Assembly: GCA_019058425.1 (NCBI GenBank) | Contig: JAHPYZ010000001.1 | Coordinates: 9,064 to 73,063, forward strand | Direction of reading: 5' to 3' | DNA from: Promethearchaeota archaeon | Lineage (GTDB): Archaea > Asgardarchaeota > Lokiarchaeia > Sigyniarchaeales > SOKP01 | DNA: 64,000 bases | In this document: positions 27,929 to 37,454 of the stretch, piece by piece | How positions within the stretch are numbered: the first letter of the stretch is position 1 | Layout of the letters: each line of letters begins with the position of its first letter | Notes under the pieces: model-generated | The model's database searches: none | Told to the model about the DNA's origin: nothing | The model's input: only the letters and a program-made list of their open reading frames with translations | Program-made: the position numbers and the translations under genes

Positions 27929-28789
27929 TTAATCACAATCTTCGGCTTGTTGGAGATTAATCTTTATGAATGCTTCTTCTTGAAGATTACGTTGTTCTGA
28001 TTTCACAGATCGATTAACTTGATGTAAATGTTTCATTGCATTATTTTTTCCTTCTTTAATATTTTCAATTAATTCTTCTTTACTGAAACCCCCGGAAAGT
28101 ACTAGAGCTGTTTGAAAAGTGTGTTCTGGTTCTAAAGTCATAAATTCAATTTGTAATGCTGATAAAATTTCACCTTCTCCTTTATATAAAGTATTAGAGA
28201 GATTCATATTATTTGGATCTATTTTGAAATCATTAGTTAAACAAGACTCATAGTTTGTTGATTTAGATATTGGAGAAAAACCACCATATAAGCCAGTATG
28301 GTCATATTGGTAAATAATGTCATTTTCTTCATCGTATCCAGATATATCATTATCATAACCTGCAAGACCGTTTATATCAAAATCAAAAACAAAATACATA
28401 GAAAAATCTTTCAACGCGAAATCAGAAATATTTTTTATTGTGAAAAAAGTATTAATATAAGGTACTTTAGGAGGATTGAAAATATCTTTGTATACCCGAA
28501 CAAATTGTTTTTTTTCTAAAGGAATTGATTGAATTCTCTTTTCTTGAACCAAATTTTTAAGATACTCTGTAATATTAAAATCTAGAGTAATTCTACTTAT
28601 ACTTTTGCCTGTACGTGTATTTACCATATTATAGATTGGTGTTGGTTCTACATTTTTAAGAACAACTGGAAGAGTTCCAATTTTTTTCCCTTCTAATTTA
28701 AAACTGAACCATGGTCCTGTTAAATTTTGTTCACTAAGATAAATAAGATAATTTCCCTTGTATGTCAGATCTTTAATTGAAAAACCCAT
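27929..28789 (-). CDS. Conserved-looking hypothetical protein, beta-rich
   Basis: 286 residues that I cannot assign. The sequence is rich in beta strands through residue 220 (YLIYLSEQNLTGPWFSFKLEG, PYINTFFTIKNISDFALKDFSMYFVFDFDING). It has an acidic Tyr/Asp loop (AGYDNDISGYDEENDIIYQYDHTG is its core, about residues 138-162) that could bind a divalent ion, and a helical basic C-terminus (FSKEELIENIKEGKNNAMKHLHQ). No signal peptide or membrane helix. It looks like a carbohydrate-binding or beta-sandwich protein, but that is only an impression of the strand pattern. Confidence 0.7.
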   Translation of the reverse strand: MGFSIKDLTYKGNYLIYLSEQNLTGPWFSFKLEGKKIGTLPVVLKNVEPTPIYNMVNTRTGKSISRITLDFNITEYLKNLVQEKRIQSIPLEKKQFVRVYKDIFNPPKVPYINTFFTIKNISDFALKDFSMYFVFDFDINGLAGYDNDISGYDEENDIIYQYDHTGLYGGFSPISKSTNYESCLTNDFKIDPNNMNLSNTLYKGEGEILSALQIEFMTLEPEHTFQTALVLSGGFSKEELIENIKEGKNNAMKHLHQVNRSVKSEQRNLQEEAFIKINLQQAEDCD

Positions 28790-28955
28790 AACATATCCAC
28801 GTGTATTTCAAGTAGCGAGCACATCATGCCAATGAACTTTTAAAACTATCTTTTTTTAACCTCCTCTTATTTAATTTAAATTCTAATATTAGATTGAATT
28901 GGTTTATTAATTATTAAAAGAAAGAAAATTCATAAAAAAGTTTGGATTAATAAGT

Positions 28956-29939
28956 TTAAAGAGATTCTACTACTCTATAAGCAATATATAAGAACGCGTC
29001 ATTAACATTCTCACCTGTTAAAGCTGATGTAAGAATATAATGAAAGTCGAATTGCTTGGCAATTGACTTTATAGCATCTTCACTTATTACAATATTATCT
29101 GCCAAATCAGATTTATTTCCAACTATAATAATTGGAATATTTCGCTTAACTGATTTTTTAATATCCTCAAACCATTTTTCAATACTATTCAAATTACCTG
29201 CTCGGGTTCTATCTATTACTATAAATGCAGCGTTAGCACCATTATAGAATTTAGCTCTATACGGAGCCATTTGTTGTACCTGTCCTCCAATATCCCAGAT
29301 TATAAAGTTCATTTTAGTTTTTTCACTTAACAATACTGTCTTTTTGCTTATTTGAACTCCTATAGTTGAGATATAATCTCTTTCAAACTTGTTTTCAACA
29401 AATCTTCTAATCAAAGATGTTTTCCCTACAGAATAATCACCTGTTAGAATGATCTTATTGGAGTATTCTCCTGATATATTTGGAAGTTGCCCTCCTCTAG
29501 TTTTTGATAATGCTTTGATTATCTCTGGAATTTTTGGGGAAACATCCACATTTCCTTCCAGAACTAATTCCACTTTAGATGCAATATGTTCCGAATAAAC
29601 TTTCAATTCAATATCTGTCGTTTTTTGTTCTGCTACAGTAGTTAGAATTGAATTAGGTCCCATTGAACTGAATACAAATTTCTTGTCTCCAGTTGACGTA
29701 ATATTGAAAAAGCTGTCAGTTGTTCCAAATTCAACTTTAATTCGGTCAATTAAAGAATCTAACATTGCTGAAATTGCACCAATTATCTCATCAGATTCGT
29801 TTTCATTTTCTTGTTTAGATTCAGAAGCAATAATAAAACCATTTCTATCACATATAGCTATACCTAATATCCCCTCTACATCATTGGAATAGTTTTTTAA
29901 TATTTCTTCTAACAACTCTGTGCTTGGAAGCCTCTCCAT
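28956..29939 (-). CDS. Roadblock/LC7 domain fused to a Rab/Arf-like small GTPase
   Basis: 327 residues. Residues 5-130 form a roadblock/LC7 domain (helix TELLEEILKNY, strands GILGIAICDRNGFIIAS, KKFVFSSMGPNSILTTVAE). Residues 160-327 form a Ras-superfamily GTPase with G1 GDYSVGKTS (167-175), G2 threonine T192 in YISTIG, G3 WDIGGQ (215-220), G4 GNKSDL (274-279) and G5 TSALTG (304-309). All nucleotide-binding motifs are intact, so it should bind and hydrolyse GTP. No C-terminal prenylation cysteine is present. In eukaryotes and bacteria, roadblock proteins bind or regulate small GTPases as separate partners; here both are one chain, which suggests built-in regulation or dimerisation. Such expansion is an Asgard hallmark. 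Confidence 0.93.
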   Translation of the reverse strand: MERLPSTELLEEILKNYSNDVEGILGIAICDRNGFIIASESKQENENESDEIIGAISAMLDSLIDRIKVEFGTTDSFFNITSTGDKKFVFSSMGPNSILTTVAEQKTTDIELKVYSEHIASKVELVLEGNVDVSPKIPEIIKALSKTRGGQLPNISGEYSNKIILTGDYSVGKTSLIRRFVENKFERDYISTIGVQISKKTVLLSEKTKMNFIIWDIGGQVQQMAPYRAKFYNGANAAFIVIDRTRAGNLNSIEKWFEDIKKSVKRNIPIIIVGNKSDLADNIVISEDAIKSIAKQFDFHYILTSALTGENVNDAFLYIAYRVVESL

Positions 29940-30085
29940 AGGTATTTCATCACCTTATTTGAGTTATTATGAATATAATATCTCTAAATAATAAATATAT
30001 GTATTGAGGTAATATGATAATCATATTTCGGAAAATATCACCGTACCATATTATTTTTAATATCGAATTTTATCATCATTTAATT

Positions 30086-30253
30086 ATGATAGAATCTTCA
30101 CATTCAGATCCAGATATTGTAAAGTATGAGGAAAATATTACAAGAATTTTAGATAGAGCGGTTAAACTCTTTAAAAGAACCAATCTAGATGAACTTGCTG
30201 ATAAATGGGATAGAATTTTAAAAACTTATAGCTCGAAAAAAAAAGTTCACTAA
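30086..30253 (+). CDS. Small helical hypothetical protein
   Basis: 55 residues from the ATG at 30086 (a longer frame opens at 30014, but its first 24 residues are hydrophobic and look non-coding). The product is a charged two-helix peptide (DPDIVKYEENITRILDRAVKLFKRTNLDELADKWDRILKTY). It is divergent from the roadblock-GTPase gene, with about 150 bases between their starts, and could share regulation with it. No family recognised. Confidence 0.5.
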   Translation: MIESSHSDPDIVKYEENITRILDRAVKLFKRTNLDELADKWDRILKTYSSKKKVH

Positions 30254-30269
30254 AGAAATCACATCAATT

Positions 30270-32141
30270 CTAGCTATTCATGGAAGTCAAATAATTCATT
30301 ATATACTTTTGAGTCTTATCCGAAATCTGATATAAATCAAAAACTAATAAATCAAGTTTTCTTTGGAGATGTTCTATTTCCTTTTGCTCCTTTAAATGCA
30401 TTTTTATATATTCTATTATTTTTTTAGCTATTTCTTTTTGATTATCAGAAATTGGGACTAGAATGGGGAACTCTTTTATTTTTTCAATCAAAATTCTTGG
30501 AAATAATTTTTTATATGTTCCAAAAGATTTAATGAAGTAATATGATAATAGAGTGGAATTAATTAGACCTAACAGATAGTAATTGTTAAATTCAGGTATA
30601 GGAGATTTCTGAATTTTTAAATTATAAAATGACTGGGACGTTAAGGATAGATCCTTATCATATGTTGCACAAATTCTACCATTTTGGTTAATTTGTCTTA
30701 TTATAATTCGATCTTCATAGTTTGAAAACTCCTTATAATTTATTCCTACTTTAGACGTATCTATAAATTTATAATGTATTTTCTGATAACGCTGTATTGA
30801 ATAAAGATATAATTTTAAATCATTATTCTTCGATTGATCTGGCTTTGTATCATGAATTATTTTTTCAATATTCTGTTTATCTAAGAGTGATTTACATTGA
30901 GTGCATTTTAATGATTTCTTTGGGATCGGTAAATATTTATTACACTTTTCGCAAAATATTATCTCTCCTGCTTTAGATAACTCAACTCCTCTACTCAATT
31001 TATAATGAATACCATATTTTATGCTAAGGTCCTTAAGTTTAGGGAAATTTGTATTTAAATTCTTAAGAATTAATGTATCTTTATTATTCAAATGTATTAA
31101 GAATTTATAACCCCAATTTTCAATATTCTTTTGAGGGACAAATCTTTCATGTTGATTTGATATTTTGATTTTAAATTGGTTTTTTTCCCTTTCTAATGCA
31201 TTATTTTCTTTTTCTAGAATGATAATAATATTTGAAACGATAGGATCATCAAATTTAGGGCCTATGTAATAGATTTCCTTGATTTTTGATGTATTATAGA
31301 TATATTCTCTTATAATAGACCGATAAGAGAGAGCTAATAATGAATCTGGAACAATATAACCTAATAAACCTCCATCATTTAATATTTTCAATCCAAGTTC
31401 CATAAAAATCTGATAATAATCATATTGACCAGTTATAGTTTCAAAACTTCTATTTTCAAGGATTTTTCTTTGATTACGTGGAATATCTCTAATAAATAAA
31501 TATGGAGGATTTCCTACAACATAATCATACTTTTCTGTTTTACCTATATTTAGTGAATCATGATTAAAAATATTGAAGAAGGGTAGTTGATAGTTAGGAT
31601 TGGATTCTTGGATAACTTTTAAAATTTCAAATAAGACGTAGTGAATATTCACCTGACATAAAATGCAGGCAATTCTACTAATATCAACTCCATAAATATT
31701 ATTTTTAATACTTGAAATAACTGTTTTGGCTTCTTCAATCGTTAATTCAGAAATTCTTTTTCGATTATAAATTTGAAGCCATCTATTAATCAATCTTCTA
31801 ATAGCTTGAATAATAAAACTTCCAGATCCACAACTAATATCAATTACCTTTTTGGTTTCAATCTCTCTGAAATAAGTATATCCTACGCTATCTAAGATAT
31901 AATTTACTATTGCTATAGGAGTATAAAATTCACCGAACTTTTTTTTTTCTTTATGATTTCGCACATTTTCATACAAACTAATAATATCATCATCATTTAG
32001 ATGATTTTTATTTAAAAAACTTAGATTTCTAAAAACTTCATTAAGAAAGATCTGCTCAACTTGATTATCATTGACTATATCATAAAAACTCTTTAAATTA
32101 CGAATGATATCCTTATCTAAATAATCAATGAATTCTTTCAT
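30270..32141 (-). CDS. N6-adenine DNA methyltransferase with internal zinc ribbon (Eco57I/TaqI-like)
   Basis: 623 residues. FGEFYTPIAIVNYIL (69-83) is the usual entry of type I/IIG-like methyltransferases, motif I is VIDISCGSGSFI (99-110) and catalytic NPPY is at 211-214. A CEKC...CTQC zinc ribbon is inserted at about 395-425, and the C-terminal part (DLSLTSQSFYNL onward) resembles TaqI-type target recognition domains. The N-terminal 60 residues are too short for the nuclease domain of type IIG enzymes, and no PD-(D/E)xK motif is visible. It thus looks like a methyltransferase without its own nuclease. It could be orphan or the modification part of a defence system whose other genes are not nearby. 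Confidence 0.88.
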   Translation of the reverse strand: MKEFIDYLDKDIIRNLKSFYDIVNDNQVEQIFLNEVFRNLSFLNKNHLNDDDIISLYENVRNHKEKKKFGEFYTPIAIVNYILDSVGYTYFREIETKKVIDISCGSGSFIIQAIRRLINRWLQIYNRKRISELTIEEAKTVISSIKNNIYGVDISRIACILCQVNIHYVLFEILKVIQESNPNYQLPFFNIFNHDSLNIGKTEKYDYVVGNPPYLFIRDIPRNQRKILENRSFETITGQYDYYQIFMELGLKILNDGGLLGYIVPDSLLALSYRSIIREYIYNTSKIKEIYYIGPKFDDPIVSNIIIILEKENNALEREKNQFKIKISNQHERFVPQKNIENWGYKFLIHLNNKDTLILKNLNTNFPKLKDLSIKYGIHYKLSRGVELSKAGEIIFCEKCNKYLPIPKKSLKCTQCKSLLDKQNIEKIIHDTKPDQSKNNDLKLYLYSIQRYQKIHYKFIDTSKVGINYKEFSNYEDRIIIRQINQNGRICATYDKDLSLTSQSFYNLKIQKSPIPEFNNYYLLGLINSTLLSYYFIKSFGTYKKLFPRILIEKIKEFPILVPISDNQKEIAKKIIEYIKMHLKEQKEIEHLQRKLDLLVFDLYQISDKTQKYIMNYLTSMNS

Positions 32142-32356
32142 TTAAAACTGTAAAATGGAATTGTTTTTTTAAAAATTAAATCATAAGAGTATTTCATTTT
32201 TTTTATTTGTAATTTAATAGTTGTAATTATATGCGGAGAAATTGTAATTAAATTGAAGATTTAAGAAATTGAGAAAGAAACTCTAAAATATAGCAAATTT
32301 AAATAATATTACACTATTAGTTTTTTGGTGGAGTAAAAGGAATTCATAGATGTATA

Positions 32357-33457
32357 ATGATAATCGACATATTTCTGATCACAACTTCAATAATTATTTC
32401 TATGATAGGGATTGGATTTCTCTATGTTAATCGAAGAAATTTTGGTAGTAGGGCGACTGTCTTTTTTAATGGGTTAATATATATAACTCTAGGTCTCTTA
32501 TTTTTCACATTTTTCTTTTTATCTTCAGAAGTATATTTCATAGAAGATTCTGCACTAATTTTCTGGTACATTTCGATAATTTTCTGGATATTTTCTGTAA
32601 GTTTACTAGGTGTTATACATAAATATATTATCAATTTTGAAAAAAAAGCAGTTTTATCAACTCTCTTTTATTCACTTATGATCGGGATAATCTTAGGGCT
32701 GTGTTTTATTCCGGATTCTTTTACAATTCAATTAAATTATGGTTCCTATAGTTATACTTTCGAAGACCAACTGCTTTTATTTTTTATTTTAAATTACAAT
32801 ATAATAATAATTGGTATAATGGGCTATAATCTCATAAAATATTTTAACAGAATTCGAAATGATAAATCAAGAAAATTGTTAATTACTCTTACATCGGAAT
32901 TTTCTATTATTATAGCCATCTATTCTTTGTATATCTTTACTCAATTATTCTTGTTCAAGTATCTTTATTCTATAGTTTATTTAATAGGAGCGTGCTTTGT
33001 TTCCTACTCTCTAATTAAAAAACCATTTCTCTTTATTGAACTTACTAATAAAATATATGATTTCATAATCTTTCATAGGAGCGGGATCCTATTATACTCC
33101 TATAATTTCGAAACTGGTAAAGAGATTGAAGAATCTATCTTGAAAGGCTCAATACTGATAGGAATTAACCACATTCTTTCCAATTTAATTAATAAAAAAG
33201 ATCAATTAGGTCTTATAAGGATGCAGAACAGAGATATTATTCTAGAATATGATAACAATCATGGATATGCTTTATTATTAACTACTAATCATAAAAATGC
33301 ATATATAGATAATGCTGTATCCAATTTTATGAAGAAATTTACTGGATTAAATCGAGAAAGATTGCAGAAACTGAGTGGTCTTATTGATATCTCAGAATTT
33401 AGAAATGCAAAGGATATAATATTAGAATTTTTTGAGCCTTTTATCATTAAAGATTGA
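32357..33457 (+). CDS. Seven-helix membrane protein with C-terminal longin-like domain (first of tandem pair)
   Basis: 366 residues. Seven hydrophobic helices fill residues 1-230 (first MIIDIFLITTSIIISMIGIG, last YSIVYLIGACFVSYSLI), then the junction IKKPFLFIELTNKIY. The tail (about 235-366) reads as a soluble alpha/beta domain: strands IYDFIIFHRSG and ILLYSYNFE, a helix GSILIGINHILSNLI, strands RDIILEYDNNHG and ALLLTTNHK, and a helix pair. This is the longin/roadblock order and resembles the free protein at 14423. With seven helices and a C-terminal soluble domain it could be a receptor or an anchor for GTPase-linked machinery. It is followed 211 bases later by a paralogue. Confidence 0.75.
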   Translation: MIIDIFLITTSIIISMIGIGFLYVNRRNFGSRATVFFNGLIYITLGLLFFTFFFLSSEVYFIEDSALIFWYISIIFWIFSVSLLGVIHKYIINFEKKAVLSTLFYSLMIGIILGLCFIPDSFTIQLNYGSYSYTFEDQLLLFFILNYNIIIIGIMGYNLIKYFNRIRNDKSRKLLITLTSEFSIIIAIYSLYIFTQLFLFKYLYSIVYLIGACFVSYSLIKKPFLFIELTNKIYDFIIFHRSGILLYSYNFETGKEIEESILKGSILIGINHILSNLINKKDQLGLIRMQNRDIILEYDNNHGYALLLTTNHKNAYIDNAVSNFMKKFTGLNRERLQKLSGLIDISEFRNAKDIILEFFEPFIIKD

Positions 33458-33668
33458 TATCTCTAAAATCAATTTAAAAGTAATAAATTTCTATATCCAA
33501 ATAATGTCAAAGACGTATTCAGGAAAATTATCAATAATAAAATAAAACTATATTTATGACCATATGTTCTATATTCAATAAGAACATTTCATTTAGTATA
33601 GTAGAAACCAAATAATAGATAAATGTAGAAACAGCAATTATTTTCATCTAAGAAATTAAAGGATTTAC

Positions 33669-34796
33669 ATGATTTTTCTAATAATTTTAATCACTGGATA
33701 TATTTTCATGCTATCAGTTGGTGCATATACTTTAATTCATATTTATAAACACCCTGAGGACTTTGGAATAAAATTAACATTCACATTAAATTTTTTAACA
33801 ATATTCAATGCAATTTTCGTATATTCGACTCTTTTCATGATCTCTATTATATTTTTCTTTTCTTTTAATACGAATTTAGCCCTTTGGAAACTCTCTCTCA
33901 TTTTTGGATTTATTGGTTTATTGTTAGTAGCGTTGATTTATACATTCTTGAAAGAATATAAAAAAATTCCCTATTTCCCATTCTTGTATTTTACTATACT
34001 ATTTGGTTTGTTAATTGGCTCCTTCTTTTCACCTGATTCTGTTAATTTAATCCTAGTTTCGTCATCCAACTTGATATTAGATCCATCACAAATAATTTAT
34101 TCATGTAATTTTTTAACTGGTTTAATTATCAGTTTATTCCAATTTTCTTTTGTTATATATTTTTTCTCACTTTCTTATATGATATACAAAAGAGCTAGAA
34201 AGAGAGAAATCATTAAAGGTTTAACTATCAATACGTTTATTTTTGTAATACCTATGTTGATGTATGTTTTGTACATTACTTTCCAAATAACAATTCTAAG
34301 AGAATTGCATATTCTCTCATTGTGGTTCAATATTTTATTTATGTGTTATGTCTTGATAAAAAAACCTGAGTTGTTATTAGAGTTAACTAACAAAATTTAT
34401 TATATCAATATTTATCATAAATCAGGAATTTTACTATATTCTTATAAATTTGATATATCCAAAAATGAGATAGATTCAACTATATGGGGGAATATACTAA
34501 TAGGAATCAATCACATCCTCTCTGAATTTGTAGATCCAAAAGATCAGATTGAAGTACTTCAAACTGATAATTCAGATATTATAGTCAACTATGATCAAGT
34601 GGGATTTGCAGTGGTACTTATAACAAATCGTAAAAATGCTATTTTAAAAAAACTGATGGAAACTTTTACAGTAGAATTCAAGAAGAAATACGCAAATGAA
34701 TTAAATGAGATCCAAGACCTTAATAAATTAATCAATGTTTCGGAATTCAAAGAGACAAAAGAAATTGTGGAAAATACTTTCCAAATATATCTCTAA
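33669..34796 (+). CDS. Seven-helix membrane protein with C-terminal longin-like domain (second of tandem pair)
   Basis: 375 residues with the same plan as the preceding gene: seven hydrophobic helices to about residue 240, junction IKKPELLLELTNKIY, and a tail with YYINIYHKSG, ILLYSYKFD, GNILIGINHILSEFVDPKDQ, SDIIVNYDQVG and AVVLITNRKNA. The tails of the two proteins are clearly homologous, while the membrane halves have diverged strongly, so the shared constraint is on the soluble domain. Gene duplication in tandem explains the pair. Each has its own upstream region of about 210 bases, so separate promoters are possible. Confidence 0.75.
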   Translation: MIFLIILITGYIFMLSVGAYTLIHIYKHPEDFGIKLTFTLNFLTIFNAIFVYSTLFMISIIFFFSFNTNLALWKLSLIFGFIGLLLVALIYTFLKEYKKIPYFPFLYFTILFGLLIGSFFSPDSVNLILVSSSNLILDPSQIIYSCNFLTGLIISLFQFSFVIYFFSLSYMIYKRARKREIIKGLTINTFIFVIPMLMYVLYITFQITILRELHILSLWFNILFMCYVLIKKPELLLELTNKIYYINIYHKSGILLYSYKFDISKNEIDSTIWGNILIGINHILSEFVDPKDQIEVLQTDNSDIIVNYDQVGFAVVLITNRKNAILKKLMETFTVEFKKKYANELNEIQDLNKLINVSEFKETKEIVENTFQIYL

Positions 34797-34916
34797 AAAT
34801 TTATTTCAGCAAAATTGGACTACAAAAGTCTTATATGAATTATAAATCATAACTTAATAAATATTTGAAATAATATCATATTAAAATTTAAAAAACTAAA
34901 TTGGAGAAAATAATAA

Positions 34917-35510
34917 ATGTCTTTAAAGTTCTGCCCTAAGTGTGGGGGTGAATTAGAGCCTGATTCAAGGTACTGCGTTTCTTGTGGAGCAGATTTAGGT
35001 AAAAGAAAAGAAGTTACAGAAACACCTTATACAAGTTTTCCCGAGAAGAAGGTTCAAACTGTAAAAGTTACTCCAGGGGCTGTTGAATATGGAGATTTCT
35101 GGTCAAGACTCGTAGCTTTGATTATTGATGGTATAATAATTGGTATAATCGGGTCAGTGATTTCTTGGATAGTCTTTTGGTGGGTTCCATTCAATATTTT
35201 TGATCCTTTCGGTGGATGGTGGTCAGTAGGTTTTCCATTAGATTGGTTAATAGGATTCATCTACTTTTGGGCAACTGATGTATATAACTCTGGTCAATCA
35301 GTTGGGAAGATGGCTATGAATTTAAGAACTGTAGATGAAAAAACTCTTGATATTGCATCATCTGGTAATTATGCTGTAAATAACCTTTTAAAGCCTTCTG
35401 GTTTATTGATATTGGATTTAATAATTGGTATCTTAAAAGGCTCTGAGGAAAAAAATCAATATCGTATAATGCAACAAGTTTCAGAAACAGTTGTTATTAA
35501 GACAAAGTAG
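34917..35510 (+). CDS. Zinc-ribbon RDD family membrane protein
   Basis: 197 residues. The N-terminal zinc ribbon is CPKCGGEL...CVSCGADL (Cys 6, 9, 20, 23), followed by a polar linker and an RDD membrane domain beginning DFWSRLVALIIDGIIIGIIG with the conserved Arg and Asp, then a second hydrophobic helix WLIGFIYFWATDVYNSGQSVGKMAMNLRTVD, a motif typical of the family. Function of RDD proteins is mostly unknown; some are suggested to be transport-related. The order zinc ribbon plus RDD is common in archaea. Confidence 0.88.
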   Translation: MSLKFCPKCGGELEPDSRYCVSCGADLGKRKEVTETPYTSFPEKKVQTVKVTPGAVEYGDFWSRLVALIIDGIIIGIIGSVISWIVFWWVPFNIFDPFGGWWSVGFPLDWLIGFIYFWATDVYNSGQSVGKMAMNLRTVDEKTLDIASSGNYAVNNLLKPSGLLILDLIIGILKGSEEKNQYRIMQQVSETVVIKTK

Positions 35511-35635
35511 AGATCCTTTCAAGTTTCAGAAATTTTAAATAAATTTTCTTTTTCTTACTTTTAATTCATTAGAAAACTATTACTATCTAAAGATTTATAT
35601 AGCTATATTTTTATGATTAACCCGAGGTATTGAAA

Positions 35636-35845
35636 ATGGAAGTATTAGAATATCAACAAGATTCTGCATGGGCGAATGATTGGGCTGTTATAGTAGGGAT
35701 TTTTGATACTATTGACCATTTAAACTTATTATTTAAAAAGCTGGATGTTACCTATTTAAGGGAAATACAGCAAAAAATGCTTATTCTAAATCTTGAGAAA
35801 TATGCATGGTCCTTACAAAATTATATTATTGAAAAATATTCCTAA
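35636..35845 (+). CDS. Small hypothetical protein
   Basis: 69 residues from the second ATG (MEVLEYQQD); an ATG two codons earlier is equally possible. It is predicted helical with conserved-looking aromatic residues (DSAWANDWAVIVGIFDTIDHL, YAWSLQNYIIEKY). No known domain. A TATA-like tract (GATTTATATAG, 35590-35600) stands about 40 bases upstream, consistent with a short leader. Confidence 0.55.
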   Translation: MEVLEYQQDSAWANDWAVIVGIFDTIDHLNLLFKKLDVTYLREIQQKMLILNLEKYAWSLQNYIIEKYS

Positions 35846-36004
35846 ACAATCATATATAACAAAAATCATTCTATAGAAAAGATATTACCTAATCAGATTC
35901 TTATCCTATAAATTAAAAGGTAATATTTATAAAAACTCAGATAGATATTAATTCTAATCTAATAATTTAATGAATAATTTTTGAGAAATGGTGAAATAGT
36001 TAAA

Positions 36005-37369
36005 ATGAGTGAAGAACAACGGTTTGGGAGACGTCAAAAATGGAGTTTTGGAATGGGAAGTTTTGCTCAGTGGTTTATAAATAGTGCTTTTAATATCTAT
36101 GTTTTTACATATTATTTCACGGTTGTAGGATTACATATTAATTGGTATGTGCTTGCTGCAGTACTGTGGACATTATGGAATGCATTTAATGATCCCCTTA
36201 TCGGCTATTTATCAGATCGTACACACACTAAATGGGGACGCAGAAAACCTTATATAATGCTGGGTTTAATTCCTATGTTAATATTAGAAATTATAATTTG
36301 GCTTCCTCCGACAGGAAATGATTTTCAAACTTTTTTATATTTGCTTATTATGTTGATCTGTTATGATACATTCTATACAATGATTGCACTTCCATATGAT
36401 AGCTTATTTCCAGAATTATATACAACAATAAAAGAAAGATCTGAAGTTAATACAATTAAACAAGTACTCTCTGTGGTAGGGCTACTTTTTGCTGCATTAG
36501 TACCGGGATTAGTTCTTGCGAATGAAGAAACACGAGGAACATATTTATTAAATGGAATTATCACTTCGACAATAATAGCAATTTCCTTAATAGTTTCTTT
36601 AAAATGGGGAGTAACTGAACGTAAAGAATTTAAACTTGATTATCAGCATGAGTTCAAATTTTTTGGTAGTTTGAAGTACACAATGAAAAACAAAGGGTTT
36701 GTACTCTATACGGCTATGTTCTTTTTATATGAATATGTATTATTGCTCCTTGCAACATTAGTTCAAATATTTGGTAGGCAAGTATTAAATATTGATGCAT
36801 TCGACACTTCTTTGATAATGGGAATTATGTATATTGTTGGTGCGGTTTCTGTTGTTTTATGGAGATGGTTAGATATTAAAATTGGAAGTAAAAAAGGGTA
36901 TGCTATTTCAATTGTTGCTTATTTCTTTGCCTCATTGCCACTCATGTTTATAGATGCGTATGGATCAGTATTATTGATTGCTGCTTTAATGGGCATTGGA
37001 TTTGGTGGGATGCTTTATTTTATCTATTTAATTATAGCAGATGTTATTGATGATGATGAAATAAAAACGGGAGTTAGACGTGAAGGAGCATTTTTTGGAA
37101 TAACAAACTTTTTTATGCGACTTTCAATGATAGTATCAATAGTGACAATTGGTACGGTGTTTGCTCAAAGTGATTGGGGTGTATATGATCCTTTAATTGA
37201 TGTTACCTTTGCTCTTAGGTTTCTATTTATTGTTATCCCCGGTATTGCATTAGGCCTTACATTGATATGCTTGTACTTTTACCCTTTTACAAAATCCAAG
37301 GTTGGGGAGATTAAAGAGAAATTAATTGAACTTCATAAAGAGAAGGGAGAAAAAGTAGAAGCAATTTAA
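36005..37369 (+). CDS. GPH-family sugar:cation symporter (MFS fold)
   Basis: 454 residues from the ATG at 36005 (MSEEQRFGRRQKWSFG); an upstream TTG at 35981 would add eight residues that fit the family less well. Twelve hydrophobic helices are visible. The conserved loop NDPLIGYLSDRTHTKWGRRKPYIMLG after helix 2 is the diagnostic signature of glycoside-pentoside-hexuronide symporters. The mid-loop and the EIKTGVRREGAFFGITNFFMRLS segment also match. The family imports oligosaccharides or glycosides with H+ or Na+. The glycosidase at 18596 is a possible metabolic partner, but the two genes are far apart. Confidence 0.92.
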   Translation: MSEEQRFGRRQKWSFGMGSFAQWFINSAFNIYVFTYYFTVVGLHINWYVLAAVLWTLWNAFNDPLIGYLSDRTHTKWGRRKPYIMLGLIPMLILEIIIWLPPTGNDFQTFLYLLIMLICYDTFYTMIALPYDSLFPELYTTIKERSEVNTIKQVLSVVGLLFAALVPGLVLANEETRGTYLLNGIITSTIIAISLIVSLKWGVTERKEFKLDYQHEFKFFGSLKYTMKNKGFVLYTAMFFLYEYVLLLLATLVQIFGRQVLNIDAFDTSLIMGIMYIVGAVSVVLWRWLDIKIGSKKGYAISIVAYFFASLPLMFIDAYGSVLLIAALMGIGFGGMLYFIYLIIADVIDDDEIKTGVRREGAFFGITNFFMRLSMIVSIVTIGTVFAQSDWGVYDPLIDVTFALRFLFIVIPGIALGLTLICLYFYPFTKSKVGEIKEKLIELHKEKGEKVEAI

Positions 37370-37454
37370 TAATTTTTTTTTCTATTGTTTTAAAAAGTTA
37401 AGTTAGAGAGATTAATACCTTTATTATTATAATAATCATCTGAACCTGGTAAGG

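Noticed and set aside
30270-32141. Type IIG restriction enzyme or BREX PglX identity for the zinc-ribbon methyltransferase
   Set aside because: No N-terminal nuclease motif is visible, the protein is shorter than PglX, and no BREX neighbours are present.
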